Positions 53,725 to 62,466 of a DNA stretch of 64,000 nt are shown in pieces. The first letter of the stretch is position 1; each line of letters begins with the position of its first letter. The notes below the pieces were generated by a model. The model saw only the letters and a list, made by a program, of their open reading frames with translations, was not told where the DNA came from and searched no databases. This stretch comes from CAYWFP01 sp964457365 (GTDB lineage: Bacteria; Planctomycetota; SZUA-567). Location: assembly GCA_964457365.1 (NCBI GenBank), contig CAYWFP010000009.1, positions 1 through 64,000 of the forward strand, read 5' to 3'. Made by a program: the position numbers and the translations under genes.

Positions 53725-54585
53725 ATGGCTGTTGACGCGAAGATGATCAAAGAGCTGCGCGAGAAGACCGGTATGGGCATCAGCGACTGCAAGAAAGCCC
53801 TGCAGGAGACCGACGGCAACATGGAAGAGGCCGAGAAGTACCTGCGCAAACGGAGCAAGGAGAAGGCCATCAAGAAGTCCGACCGCGCCACCGGCGAAGG
53901 CACCATTGTCGCCGATGTGCGCGATGGCTCGGCGGTGATCCTGCAGGCGCAGTGCGAGCAGGAGCCCACCGTCGGCAACGAACGATTCCAGGCGTTCGTC
54001 CAGAAAGCGCTCGAAGCGGCGTTCGCCTCGGGCGCCGAGTCGGCCGAGGACCTGTTGAAAACGGCCAGCGGCGACGGCACTCTCGAGGACGAGCTGAAGG
54101 AACTGATCGGCGTCGTGGGCGAGAACGTGCAGGTGCCGAAGATGGCGCGACTGGTGACGCCCGAGGGGGGGCTGGTCGGCCGCTATATCCACTTCAACAA
54201 GAAGGCCGGCGCACTCTGCCTGCTGAAGCTCGAGGGCATCGCCCCGACCGACGAAACCATGCGGACCGCCGCCAACGACGTCTGCATGCACGCGGTGGCC
54301 GCTCGCCCGATGGCGCTGAATCGTGACGATCTGCCCCAGGACTTCATCGAAAAGGAGAAGGAAATCGCGCTCGCGCAGATCGGCGACAAGCCCGACAACA
54401 TCAAGGAGAAGATCATCTCCGGAAAGATGAACAAACTCTACAGCGAAAAATGCCTCTTGGAGCAGATCTTCGTCAAGGACCCCGACGGCAAGCTCAAGGT
54501 GGGGCAGTTCGTCGAGCAGGAAGCGAAGAAGGCCGGCGGAAAAGCCGAGATCGTCGGCTTTGTCCGCCTGGAGTTGGGCGCCTGA
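53725..54585 (+). CDS. tsf: Elongation factor Ts
   Basis: 286 aa. Nucleotide exchange factor for EF-Tu. N-terminal UBA-like domain KELREKTGMGISDCKKALQE and NMEEAEKYLRKR, then the core and C-terminal SEKCLLEQIFVKDPD. The highly conserved TDFVA-type EF-Tu contact after Cys reads CEQEPTVGNERFQAF; the Asp-Phe pair inserted into EF-Tu in E. coli is replaced by Glu-Pro. Spacing is unchanged, so it is a lineage variant, not damage. AAAGGAAC ribosome site, 81 nt after rpsB. Confidence 0.96.
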   Translation: MAVDAKMIKELREKTGMGISDCKKALQETDGNMEEAEKYLRKRSKEKAIKKSDRATGEGTIVADVRDGSAVILQAQCEQEPTVGNERFQAFVQKALEAAFASGAESAEDLLKTASGDGTLEDELKELIGVVGENVQVPKMARLVTPEGGLVGRYIHFNKKAGALCLLKLEGIAPTDETMRTAANDVCMHAVAARPMALNRDDLPQDFIEKEKEIALAQIGDKPDNIKEKIISGKMNKLYSEKCLLEQIFVKDPDGKLKVGQFVEQEAKKAGGKAEIVGFVRLELGA

Positions 54586-54617
54586 ATCCGCCGGCGACAT
54601 CGACGACGCGCACCACG

Positions 54618-54643
54618 CAGGCCCCGCTTGCCGGCGGGGCCTG
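54618..54643 (+). terminator. Strong intercistronic hairpin after tsf
   Basis: CAGGCCCCGC (54618-54627) and GCGGGGCCTG (54634-54643) make a perfect 10-bp stem with a 6-nt loop but little U-tract. Terminator, attenuator or processing site between tsf and pyrH. Confidence 0.6.
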
Positions 54644-54667
54644 TTGCACGAACGGGCAAGCGCGCGC

Positions 54668-54695
54668 TTGACGCGGACGGGGCATTCTCCATAAT
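54668..54695 (+). promoter_or_regulatory. Promoter of pyrH-frr
   Basis: TTGACG (54668-54673), 16-nt spacer, CATAAT (54690-54695), 25 nt before the pyrH ATG. Confidence 0.7.
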
Positions 54696-54720
54696 GACGT
54701 GAAATCGAGGGAGGTGCGCC

Positions 54721-55434
54721 ATGCCCATCTACACCCGCGTCATGCTCAAGCTTTCCGGCCAGGCCCTCGGCGGCGAGAGCGGTAACGGTTTCGACCGCGA
54801 GGCGATGCAGAAAATCGCCGACGAGGTGCGTGAACTGGCCGCCGCCGGATTAGAAGTGGCTATCGTGGTCGGCGCGGGCAACTTCCTGCGCGGCGCGTCG
54901 ATGACGGCGATGGGCATCGAGCGCAGCACCGCCGACTACATGGGCATGCTGGCCACCATCATTAACTCGTTGGCGCTGCAGAGCGTCATCGAGGGCATGG
55001 GCTATACCACGCGCGTGCTGACGGCGATCAAGACGCAGGCCGTGGCCGAGCCCTATATCCGCCGCCGCGCCATCCGCCACATGGAGAAGGGGCGGATCAT
55101 CATTCTCGCCGGCGGCACCGGCAACCCGTACTTCACCACCGACACCGCCGCGGCGCTCAGGGCAATCGAACTCGGTTGCCACGTCGTGCTCAAGGCAACG
55201 CAGGTCGACGGCGTCTACTCGGCCGATCCGCTCCAGAATCCGGGCGCCACGCGCTACGAGCGTCTGACCTACGACGAGGCGATCGATCAGCGTCTGCGCG
55301 TCATGGACGCCACGGCCTTTACCATGTGCCGGGAGAACGAATTGCCGATCATCGTCTACTCGATCAAGGAACCGGGCAACACGCTCAAGGCGATCAAGGG
55401 TGCGTCGGTGGGCACGCTTGTGACCGGCGCCTAG
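54721..55434 (+). CDS. pyrH: Uridylate kinase (UMP kinase)
   Basis: 237 aa, amino-acid-kinase fold, makes UDP from UMP. MLKLSGQALGGESGNGFD, VVGAGNFLRG, TADYMGMLATIINSLALQ, AGGTGNPYFTTDTAAALRA and VDGVYSADPLQNPGATRYE are all family signatures. GGAGGTGCGCC ribosome site. Own promoter plus possible read-through from tsf. Confidence 0.98.
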   Translation: MPIYTRVMLKLSGQALGGESGNGFDREAMQKIADEVRELAAAGLEVAIVVGAGNFLRGASMTAMGIERSTADYMGMLATIINSLALQSVIEGMGYTTRVLTAIKTQAVAEPYIRRRAIRHMEKGRIIILAGGTGNPYFTTDTAAALRAIELGCHVVLKATQVDGVYSADPLQNPGATRYERLTYDEAIDQRLRVMDATAFTMCRENELPIIVYSIKEPGNTLKAIKGASVGTLVTGA

Positions 55435-55583
55435 GACCAGTCCGCTTCGTTGCCGCTTCGCACCAACCACGCGGGTTGCCTTGGCGCTGCGCCTCGCGGC
55501 CAGGGTCGTCGCGCGCCGAACGCGGCCCGCATCTGGGATTTTTAGGAGCTCTTAACCATTGGATCCTGAAGGAGAAAACGACC

Positions 55584-56144
55584 ATGTCCGCTGACGATAC
55601 GATGTTGCAGATGGAAGAAGCGATGGAGAAGGCGCTCTCGCACATGAAGAAGGAGTTCCGTCTGGTGCGGACCGGCCGGGCCACGCCGGCGCTGGTCGAG
55701 AACGTGCAAGTCAGCGCCTACGGCGCGCAGATGCCGCTCAAGCAATGCGGCACCATCTCGGTGCCCGAAGCGCGGCAGCTCATGGTTAAGCCGTTCGACC
55801 CGTCGATCCTCAAAGAGATCGAGAAGGCGCTCTTGAGTTCCGACCTGGGCGTCACGCCGCAGAACGACGGCAAGCTGATCCGCCTTGCCTTTCCGCCGCT
55901 GACCGAGGAGCGCCGTAAGAAGCTCGCGCAGGAAGTGAAGAGCAAGGGCGAGGACGCCAAGGTCGCCATGCGCAATGCCCGGCGCGACGCGATCAAGGAA
56001 CTCGAGGGGCTGCAGAAACAGAAAGCCCTGACCGAAGACGACCTCAAATCCCTGAAGGACGATGTCCAGGAGTCTTTGAAGGATTACGAAAAGAAAGTCG
56101 ACGAGGAGGCCGAGCGCAAGACCGCCGAGATCATGGAAATCTAG
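55584..56144 (+). CDS. frr: Ribosome recycling factor
   Basis: 186 aa. Splits post-termination ribosomes together with EF-G. MEKALSHMKKEFRLVRTGRA, FDPSILKEIEKALLSSDLGV, GKLIRLAFPPLTEERRKKL and KVAMRNARRDAIKEL define the family. GAAGGAGAAAACG ribosome site. Completes the rpsB-tsf-pyrH-frr order common in bacteria. Confidence 0.98.
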   Translation: MSADDTMLQMEEAMEKALSHMKKEFRLVRTGRATPALVENVQVSAYGAQMPLKQCGTISVPEARQLMVKPFDPSILKEIEKALLSSDLGVTPQNDGKLIRLAFPPLTEERRKKLAQEVKSKGEDAKVAMRNARRDAIKELEGLQKQKALTEDDLKSLKDDVQESLKDYEKKVDEEAERKTAEIMEI

Positions 56145-56294
56145 CCCGGTGCCCGGGCGCGCGGTTCCGCGACGCGATGGCGAGACGCCCGCGGTCTGCG
56201 CGCTCCCGCCGGTCGCGGATGGCGGGTCGCCGCCGACAAGAACGCGGCCGCGGCTGCGGCAAGTTCATGCTTTCTGCGCGTCGTCTTGCGGACC

Positions 56295-57410
56295 TTACCC
56301 CGTCCACTTCGCCAGCTTCTTCAGAATCGCCTCGGCGTGCTCGGGGTTCTCCACCCCGCCGATCCGCAGCCACAATCCTTCGGGCTTCAACTCGCGCATA
56401 ATCACGTCCAGCTCGTCCGCGTCGAGCGGGAGATAATTGCCTTTCCCCGCCCCCTGGATCTTCTTGTAGACGTCGAGCCAGTCCGTGGCGCGCCCCTGCC
56501 CTGCGCCGAAGACCCATTGCACGGCGTCGAGCTCGTCGATAGCGAGCAGACTGTCCAGATGCCGCAGAGCCCCGGGGCCGTCGAGGTGGTAGATGCTGTG
56601 GTCGAGGTGCTTGCACTCGGCGACGATTCCGCGCAGGAAGATCTCGTCGAACATCTCCTTGGAGACCATGCAGGAGAAGTCGTTGGAGGGAACGTACCAC
56701 TTGCCCGGGCTGGTGATGCCGATCCAGGTGGTCAGCGCCTGGCCGGCGGCGTGAAGTTTGTCGTAATAGACGTCCATGACCCGGCAGAAGACCTCGGTCA
56801 CGCGGTCGATAAGCGCCTTGACCTTCTCGGGTTCCTCGACCATATCGATGTTGAGATTCAGCGGATCCCGGAACGCCGCGATGGCATCGCCACCCGGGTG
56901 CAGGTCGGTGACGCCGGTGTAGAACATGCCGCGCCCCATCTCGAGCAGGAGATCGGTCATCTTCATGATCTGCCGCCAGTAGAAGTTGTCTTCGGAGAAC
57001 CGGAGATTGTCGACCTTGTCCCAGTCCTCGAGGTTCGGGATCGACCAGCTCGTGCTGGGTCCGTACTCCAGTTCGGCGCCGAAGAAGGCGCTGAATACTT
57101 CCGGCCCCAGGTTCGGCCACGCGCCGGGAAGCGCGTCGCCGAGAAAATGGGTGTGCATCACGTTGGCCAGCGCCGCCTCGGCGTGGAACTCCGCATCGAA
57201 CCAGCGTTCGCGATGCGAAGCCCATTCCTTCTTCGCCGGCCAGGGATGATCGGCCTTCTCGTTCCGACACTGCATGATCGCCACGGGGCGGTCGAGAATC
57301 GCGCGCGACCAGAACGCCTCCTGCCGCCTGAGTCGCATCTGCCAGTCGTCGATATGTTCGATCGGCATCAAATCGGTATAGCTCTTGGGATTCGCCAGCG
57401 CGGCCGTCAT
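56295..57410 (-). CDS. UroD-superfamily (corrinoid methyltransferase-like) protein
   Basis: 371 aa, no signal peptide. The fold signatures of the uroporphyrinogen decarboxylase/MtaA superfamily are seen in the TIM-barrel segments (FYTGVTDLHPGGDAIAAFRD, LNLNIDMVEEPEKVKALI, DHSIYHLDGPGALRHLDSLL, LDAVQWVFGAGQG, PEGLWLRIGGVENPEHAEAI). It is not heme-synthetic HemE, whose N-terminal Arg motif is lacking. Members move methyl groups to or from corrinoids or act in poorly known glycan loci. AGGAGGGAGCG ribosome site. Divergent from the AraC gene, 104 nt between starts, so probably its target. Confidence 0.75.
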   Translation of the reverse strand: MTAALANPKSYTDLMPIEHIDDWQMRLRRQEAFWSRAILDRPVAIMQCRNEKADHPWPAKKEWASHRERWFDAEFHAEAALANVMHTHFLGDALPGAWPNLGPEVFSAFFGAELEYGPSTSWSIPNLEDWDKVDNLRFSEDNFYWRQIMKMTDLLLEMGRGMFYTGVTDLHPGGDAIAAFRDPLNLNIDMVEEPEKVKALIDRVTEVFCRVMDVYYDKLHAAGQALTTWIGITSPGKWYVPSNDFSCMVSKEMFDEIFLRGIVAECKHLDHSIYHLDGPGALRHLDSLLAIDELDAVQWVFGAGQGRATDWLDVYKKIQGAGKGNYLPLDADELDVIMRELKPEGLWLRIGGVENPEHAEAILKKLAKWTG

Positions 57411-57514
57411 CGCTCCCTCCTTTAAATTTGTTGCATCAAATTCGAATCGAGAGCATAATATCCAAAATATTGACAGTATCGAGAGTGTTTTTCGTTGCGC
57501 CTAGGAGACTTTTG

Positions 57515-58363
57515 TTGCGCAAGGCCGCTGCATCCACCTATCGCCAACGCATCACGCCACTGCGACGGGACTGGGTATCGGACGATCCGGCTCCCGAAGC
57601 GGCGGTCGGGCAGTTCGGCTCATTCCAGAGTCTGGGCGATTTTTTCCATGAATCCGTGCAGCCGACGTTCTGTCCGCACCTGGTGCTGCAGGGGGCCGGG
57701 GAGATGAACAGCTCCACGCTGAAGACGGTAGTGGCGGCGAACCAACTCTACGTCTTCTTCCCGGGCGTGCATATGCGGTATTTCGATTATCCGGGAAAAC
57801 CGTGGCGTTACGTCTGGTTTCCGATGCACGGCACGCGCATTGAGGCGTTGTTCACGCGCATCGGCATTACGCCGCAGACACCCCGCGCGATACTGCCGCC
57901 GGATTCAACACTGGTCGATACGGCGATGCGGTGGGAGCGCAAACTCTTCGCCGGTCCGCATACACCCGCCTCGGCGATCCTGGCCGCATGGGAGATCTTC
58001 GACAGCCTGTGGAAGGATTTGCACGTTTCCGAGCGCCAGGAGCGGCGTCCGCTGGCGCAGAGTTGCCGGGCGCAGCTCGAGGCGCGGTTCATGAACCCGT
58101 TGACCATCGACCAACTCGCGTGGGAGCTCGACGTCGACCGCACCACGCTGTTTCGGCAGTTTCGGCAGGCGTACGGCGAGAGCCCCAAAGCCTTCCTCGA
58201 CCGACTGCGGCTGACGCGCGCGCGGGAACTCCTGCGCGAAAGCGAGGTCCCGGTCAAATCGATCGCCTTCTCCTGCGGGTACACCGATCCGCACTACTTC
58301 GCCCGGGCCTTTCGCAAGCGTTTCGGCCTGGCGCCGAGCGCATGGCGGGAACGACAGGGATAA
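57515..58363 (+). CDS. AraC-family transcriptional regulator
   Basis: 282 aa from TTG at 57515, chosen because AGGAGA lies 6 nt upstream; an in-frame GTG at 57485 is possible. Residues ~30-160 are an AraC-type cupin sensor (FCPHLVLQGAGEM, QLYVFFPGVHMRYFDYPGKP). The C-terminal ~95 residues hold two helix-turn-helices (LTIDQLAWELDVDRTTLFRQ, VKSIAFSCGYTDPHYFARAF). Probably a sugar-responsive activator of the flanking UroD-like genes. Confidence 0.85.
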   Translation: MRKAAASTYRQRITPLRRDWVSDDPAPEAAVGQFGSFQSLGDFFHESVQPTFCPHLVLQGAGEMNSSTLKTVVAANQLYVFFPGVHMRYFDYPGKPWRYVWFPMHGTRIEALFTRIGITPQTPRAILPPDSTLVDTAMRWERKLFAGPHTPASAILAAWEIFDSLWKDLHVSERQERRPLAQSCRAQLEARFMNPLTIDQLAWELDVDRTTLFRQFRQAYGESPKAFLDRLRLTRARELLRESEVPVKSIAFSCGYTDPHYFARAFRKRFGLAPSAWRERQG

Positions 58364-58386
58364 GCGGATCGCGCTCGAGGGGAGCC

Positions 58387-59649
58387 TCAGCAGCCTCCCG
58401 TGCCCGCCGCCTCTTCGCACGCTTCGCGCGCGATGCGCACGAATTCACCCAGGCGATGCGGCTCCTTCTCCACCGTCTGGATATCTTTCAGGCAGATGTC
58501 GAACGGGCAGTCGTTGGCATAGAACGCCTCGGCGCCGCGGCGGATCAGATCGCGGATCTTCTCCGGCTTGAAACCGCAGCAGACCGTCTCGGCCGGATTC
58601 GGCCGCCAGGAAGCGACGTAGTCGGGGCCGATCTGTTCGGCACAACGCTTGACGTCGGCGACGGGCGTGACGGCGATGCGGCGCAGGTTGGGAAGCTGTT
58701 TTACCATGTCCATCTTGAGTGTCAGATCCTCGCAACAACCGTAGGCGGCGAGGCCGAATTTCTCCATGATCGGCATCTGGTATCGGTACATGAATTCGTC
58801 GTGCTGCGCGGGCGAGACCAGGGTCAACTCCTGCGCGGCGAGGAAGATCCAGAGGTCCTTGCGCTCGACCGGTTCGCTGTTGGCTTTCGGATCGGCGAGT
58901 TCCTCGGCATAGGGCATCGACTGGTTCTCGCTCTGGGCGAGGCGCCAGTCGCCGGCTTCCTCGGCTTCCTCGTGTGCGGCCAGCACCCCGTCGCGCATAA
59001 AGGCCAACACCTCGTGCAGCCACTCCGGCTCGTCCATCATGTCCAGCATCAGGTTGTCCAGGCCCCGCAGGCGTCCGAGGACCGTTGCCAAGTCGGCATT
59101 CCAGACGCGCCACAGGGGCGCGCGGTCGATATCGACTTCGATGATGTCGCCGATGGCGTCACGAATGCGCTCGGCGTTCCGCGCGGTCGCTTCCTCGTCG
59201 ATCATGTGTTGCGGCTTGACCAGCTTCTCGGCGTCTTCCAACTCGACGATGACCGGATCGATGTGAAACGCGCCGCCAGTCTGTTCGCTGCGGGTCTGCT
59301 GCGGCTCCAGCCCCCACGCCCCCTTTCCGGGAAGAATCTTCGACGCGCTCAGCGTCACCCACGGCTCGACGATGAAGTCGTCGTCGAGCGTATCATGAAA
59401 GATCTTCGTGCGCAATTGATGTTCGAACCCGGCATAGAGCGGGTCCTCGCAGCGCATCGCCGGACCGATGATCTCGTGGCCGCAGGCGAACCAGCGCATG
59501 AGAATCGGTGGGCGGGACATGTTGAGGCTGTTGTGTTGTCGCCACAGTCGACGCCGTTCGTCCTGGATCGGCTTGGCGGCAATCTCGGCCACCTGTTTGG
59601 CCAACTCGCGCAGCACCTGGATATCGCCGTTGCCCTTCGGTTCGCTCAT
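58387..59649 (-). CDS. UroD-superfamily protein with C-terminal Cys
   Basis: 420 aa. TIM-barrel of the UroD/methyltransferase superfamily (VILELE-type strand PVIVELEDAEKLVKPQHMID, LMLDMMDEPEWLHEVLAFM, AAYGCCEDLTLKMDMVKQ, ETVCCGFKPEKIRDLI, FDICLKDIQTVEKEP). The paired CC motifs and a terminal GTGGC recall zinc or cobalamin-binding thiols in MtaA/MtbA-like enzymes, but ligands are unproven. Start at 59649 with GGAGGCGA upstream. Convergent with the AraC gene; a propeller gene precedes it with a terminator between. Confidence 0.7.
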   Translation of the reverse strand: MSEPKGNGDIQVLRELAKQVAEIAAKPIQDERRRLWRQHNSLNMSRPPILMRWFACGHEIIGPAMRCEDPLYAGFEHQLRTKIFHDTLDDDFIVEPWVTLSASKILPGKGAWGLEPQQTRSEQTGGAFHIDPVIVELEDAEKLVKPQHMIDEEATARNAERIRDAIGDIIEVDIDRAPLWRVWNADLATVLGRLRGLDNLMLDMMDEPEWLHEVLAFMRDGVLAAHEEAEEAGDWRLAQSENQSMPYAEELADPKANSEPVERKDLWIFLAAQELTLVSPAQHDEFMYRYQMPIMEKFGLAAYGCCEDLTLKMDMVKQLPNLRRIAVTPVADVKRCAEQIGPDYVASWRPNPAETVCCGFKPEKIRDLIRRGAEAFYANDCPFDICLKDIQTVEKEPHRLGEFVRIAREACEEAAGTGGC

Positions 59650-59724
59650 TTCGCCTCCCTTCATACCGCGCCATTCTGCCCGATGAAGGATGAGCCTTCA
59701 AGCGATAACCGACCATCCGGCAAC

Positions 59725-59752
59725 AAAAACGCCCCGGCCTGAACCGGAGCGT
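59725..59752 (-). terminator. Intrinsic terminator of the propeller gene
   Basis: Minus strand CGCTCCGG, loop, CCGGGGCG, then TTTTT (59729-59725). It separates the propeller gene from the UroD-like gene downstream. Confidence 0.8.
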
Positions 59753-59774
59753 CCGAAGGAGCTGTCTGCGCGGC

Positions 59775-61154
59775 CTACGTATAAACGAATTCGGCGGTGG
59801 CGGTACAATCGCTGTCGGGCACCAATCGCACCCAGTGTGCCGAGAAGCCGTCGGGGAAGACGTGGTTGACGTACTCGCCGCCACCGAGCGTGGCGCAGGT
59901 GTGCCAGCGCCCGTCGCCGGTGATGTCGACCTGGAGCGAGAATTTCGCGTTCGCGCCGCCGTCGTGCGCCAGATGCAGGCACTTGTGCTCGAAGCCGGTC
60001 ATCAAGTACGGATCCGACGCCTCGCCCGCCTTGACCTTGCTGTCGCGCCATGGTCCGCCCCAGCCCCGAGGCTTGCCGAAGCCCCACAGATCGTCGCTCT
60101 TGCCGAACCAGAGATTGGCCTGCGGTTGGCCGACATAGGCGTTGCTGTCCCAGATCGGCGTGGTCTGGTCGCCTGCGAGAACCAGAAGGCCACGCCACGA
60201 ACAGTAATCGCCGATGATGCGCAGGTGCGTGCTCACCGGACGCACGCCCCAGACATGCCCGGCGTACTGCATCGCCGGAAGCTCGTAGAACATGCCGCTG
60301 GCGTTCATCAGCCAACGTTCGCTCTCGATCTCGCGGATACGCGGCCACTCGGTGGTCACCGCATGGTCTTGCGTATGCGTCGCCTTCGGCAGCCTGTATG
60401 TATGCCATCCCTGACGCTCGCCCTGCGGAATGTAGACCTTGAGAATGGCCGAAGCGTTGTCCGCGCCGGTGGCGAAGATCGCCTCGCCGATGGTCCGCCT
60501 CCCCATTACCTCGTTCCACTGGCACTCGGCGAGCACCGTCCACTTCCTGCCGTCCCACTCGGCAAGCCGGCCGAAGACGCCTTCACCGCGGTAATCGATA
60601 TCGTCATAGCTGTTGTTGGCCACCACGACGCGGCCGTGCTGGGCGAACATGCCCTTGAAGTGAGGCTGGCCCTTGCCCTTGGGAATCCGGATATCCAGTT
60701 CCTCGACCAAATCGCCCAAATGGGTGCAGGCGAGGGTATGGACGTCCATCTCGTAGAACTCGCCCTCCATGCCGAGCATGTAGACCTTGTTGGCCGGGTC
60801 ATCCAGGTGGCGCGCGGTGGCGGTGATGCGGATATTTACCAGATCCTCGACAGTGCGCACGTTGCCCTCGGTGTCGATCAGGTGCGGACCGATGATGCAC
60901 TGGTCGGTCTCGGCGTGGATCATGCGGTTGGCGTAGGTGCCGATCACGCTCGCCGGATGCTTGGTCACCTTCAGGTTCTCGTCGACGCTGAACAACCCGG
61001 TACCCGCGCCGGTGCCGCACTTGTGCGCGACGTAGGTGACGAACCAGAGTCGGTCGGTCCACGGCATCAACGCGCCGATGCCGGTCTCGCTGCGCTCGGG
61101 ATAATGCCCGGCCACCACGGCCGTCTGCGGAAAGGTGCCGTTGATATTGATCAT
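59775..61154 (-). CDS. Cytosolic beta-propeller-like protein of unknown function
   Basis: 459 aa, no signal peptide. Rich in Trp, Gly and Asp with short beta strands (FVTYVAHKCGTGAGTGLFSV, VYMLGMEGEFYEMDV, RRTIGEAIFATGADNASAIL, WDSNAYVGQPQANLWFGKSD) that look like blades of a propeller or sialidase-like domain; no catalytic set was recognised. AGGAGGAAGACGC ribosome site. Sits upstream of the PocR-AraC regulator gene's end in the UroD locus and may act on the same substrate. Confidence 0.65.
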   Translation of the reverse strand: MININGTFPQTAVVAGHYPERSETGIGALMPWTDRLWFVTYVAHKCGTGAGTGLFSVDENLKVTKHPASVIGTYANRMIHAETDQCIIGPHLIDTEGNVRTVEDLVNIRITATARHLDDPANKVYMLGMEGEFYEMDVHTLACTHLGDLVEELDIRIPKGKGQPHFKGMFAQHGRVVVANNSYDDIDYRGEGVFGRLAEWDGRKWTVLAECQWNEVMGRRTIGEAIFATGADNASAILKVYIPQGERQGWHTYRLPKATHTQDHAVTTEWPRIREIESERWLMNASGMFYELPAMQYAGHVWGVRPVSTHLRIIGDYCSWRGLLVLAGDQTTPIWDSNAYVGQPQANLWFGKSDDLWGFGKPRGWGGPWRDSKVKAGEASDPYLMTGFEHKCLHLAHDGGANAKFSLQVDITGDGRWHTCATLGGGEYVNHVFPDGFSAHWVRLVPDSDCTATAEFVYT

Positions 61155-61260
61155 GCGTCTTCCTCCTGCGAGAGTCTTGAGTCCATGCCCGAAAGTCTAC
61201 TCCCTCGGGAAAGCGCACGCCTTCGTTCGCGGGAGAATTCGTCTTCGTTTTGCAGAGATT

Positions 61261-62100
61261 TCAATCGGCCGGGATCACCGTACTCGGCGGGACGCCGTGA
61301 TGCTTGCGGAAGGCGGTGCTGAAGTAATTGCTGTCGCCGAAGCCGACGGCATAGGCGACTTCGGTCACGCCATGCATGCCCGTGGCCAGCATCACCCGCG
61401 CGCGCTCGAGTCGATAGGCCTGCAGCAACGCGCGAAAAGGCTTTCCGGCCAGCCGTTTGATCAATTTTCCCAGGTAATTCGGATGAACATGGAGCAAGAC
61501 CGCCAAATCCTCGATACCTACGTCTTCGGTATAATGGCTGGCGATGAAATCGCGCGCGCCGTCGAAATAAAAGCGCTCGGGCTTCTGCTTGCCGACACAG
61601 CCGCCGGCACGGCGCCACGCATGAACGATCAGGCTCATCTGATCCGCGAGGAAGCGGCCGTAATGCATAAGTTCTTTCCGCTTGGCCGCGGTGATGCGCG
61701 CGGGCATCGGTCCGTCATAGACCCGGTCGCCGGCGGGCGAGAGCGCCGTCCGGTCGCGAAAGCCGCCGAGGTAGAAGATGCCCGACAACTCGTCTTGATC
61801 GAGAAAAGGCACGGCCAGATCCCAGAGGCCGCGCGGACAGGTGCCCCAGAACGGTGCACGTTTCTTCCGGGCCGTTTCGACGGAGCGGATCTTGTTGCGA
61901 CCGCAGAGAACCTGCCCTCCGGCGAGTTTGGCAAAGGAGCAATACGGGCCGTGATGAAAGCGCTGCTCCGCGGTCAACCGCAGTCGCGGCACGCTATAGC
62001 TCAAGCCACGGACGTCGTGATAGTTGACCACCGCCCCGGTCACCTCGGCCACCCACAGCATCACCTCGGAGAACGTATAACTGGCCGGATCGCCTGACAC
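61261..62100 (-). CDS. AraC-family regulator with PocR-like sensor domain
   Basis: 279 aa. Residues ~10-160 form a PocR-type ligand-binding domain with its Cys-containing core: YCSFAKLAGGQVLCGRNKI, GTCPRGLWDLAVPFLDQDEL and FYLGGF. The C-terminal ~100 residues are an AraC DNA-binding domain (VGIEDLAVLLHVHPNYLGKL, VTEVAYAVGFGDSNYFSTAF). PocR binds diols such as 1,2-propanediol. GTG start at 62100 with GGGGAGG upstream. Sits just upstream (on the minus strand) of the propeller and UroD-like genes and probably controls them. Confidence 0.85.
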   Translation of the reverse strand: MSGDPASYTFSEVMLWVAEVTGAVVNYHDVRGLSYSVPRLRLTAEQRFHHGPYCSFAKLAGGQVLCGRNKIRSVETARKKRAPFWGTCPRGLWDLAVPFLDQDELSGIFYLGGFRDRTALSPAGDRVYDGPMPARITAAKRKELMHYGRFLADQMSLIVHAWRRAGGCVGKQKPERFYFDGARDFIASHYTEDVGIEDLAVLLHVHPNYLGKLIKRLAGKPFRALLQAYRLERARVMLATGMHGVTEVAYAVGFGDSNYFSTAFRKHHGVPPSTVIPAD

Positions 62101-62243
62101 CCCCTATGCCTCCCCTGCCCAGATCACGCGCACGTAATCGGCGGCGCGACTCCGCGGAAACGGGAATTCAGTGTAGAGGAAGACGCGACCGTTGTCCACG
62201 CTCGTGAGGCATAGCGCAACAGGCGAAGGGAGAAAAGACCGGA

Positions 62244-62450
62244 TCAGTCCGAGGCGTTTATATAAGCTTCGGTTTTGCTGATGCAATCGCGCAACACCAC
62301 CTCGCGCGCGGTACCGAGCGCGACGATGACCTTGCCCTGCGGGCCGATGGCGAGGATGCACAAGTGGTTGTCGTGAACGGTCTGCTCAAGGAACAACCAC
62401 TCGGGCAGCTCCTCGACAGCACCGATCACAAGCGGAAATTCGTTGCTCAT
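62244..62450 (-). CDS. Small hypothetical protein
   Basis: 68 aa, MSNEFPLVIGAVEELPEWLF at the start, single alpha/beta-like domain with two Cys. GGGAAAGAG ribosome site before the ATG. Starts 16 nt after the 124-aa gene at 62467 and is likely its operon partner. No family recognised. Confidence 0.5.
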   Translation of the reverse strand: MSNEFPLVIGAVEELPEWLFLEQTVHDNHLCILAIGPQGKVIVALGTAREVVLRDCISKTEAYINASD

Positions 62451-62466
62451 CGTCTCTTTCCCGGCC

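Noticed and set aside
52639..54600. Minus-strand ORF of 653 codons opposite rpsB and tsf
   Set aside because: Antisense shadow of two essential, certain genes; it would also cross the rpsB promoter.
62104..62361. 85-codon minus-strand ORF taken as a whole gene
   Set aside because: Its first half is a shadow of the 68-aa gene at 62244-62450; only the last ~33 codons have coding character, so it is reported as a remnant instead.
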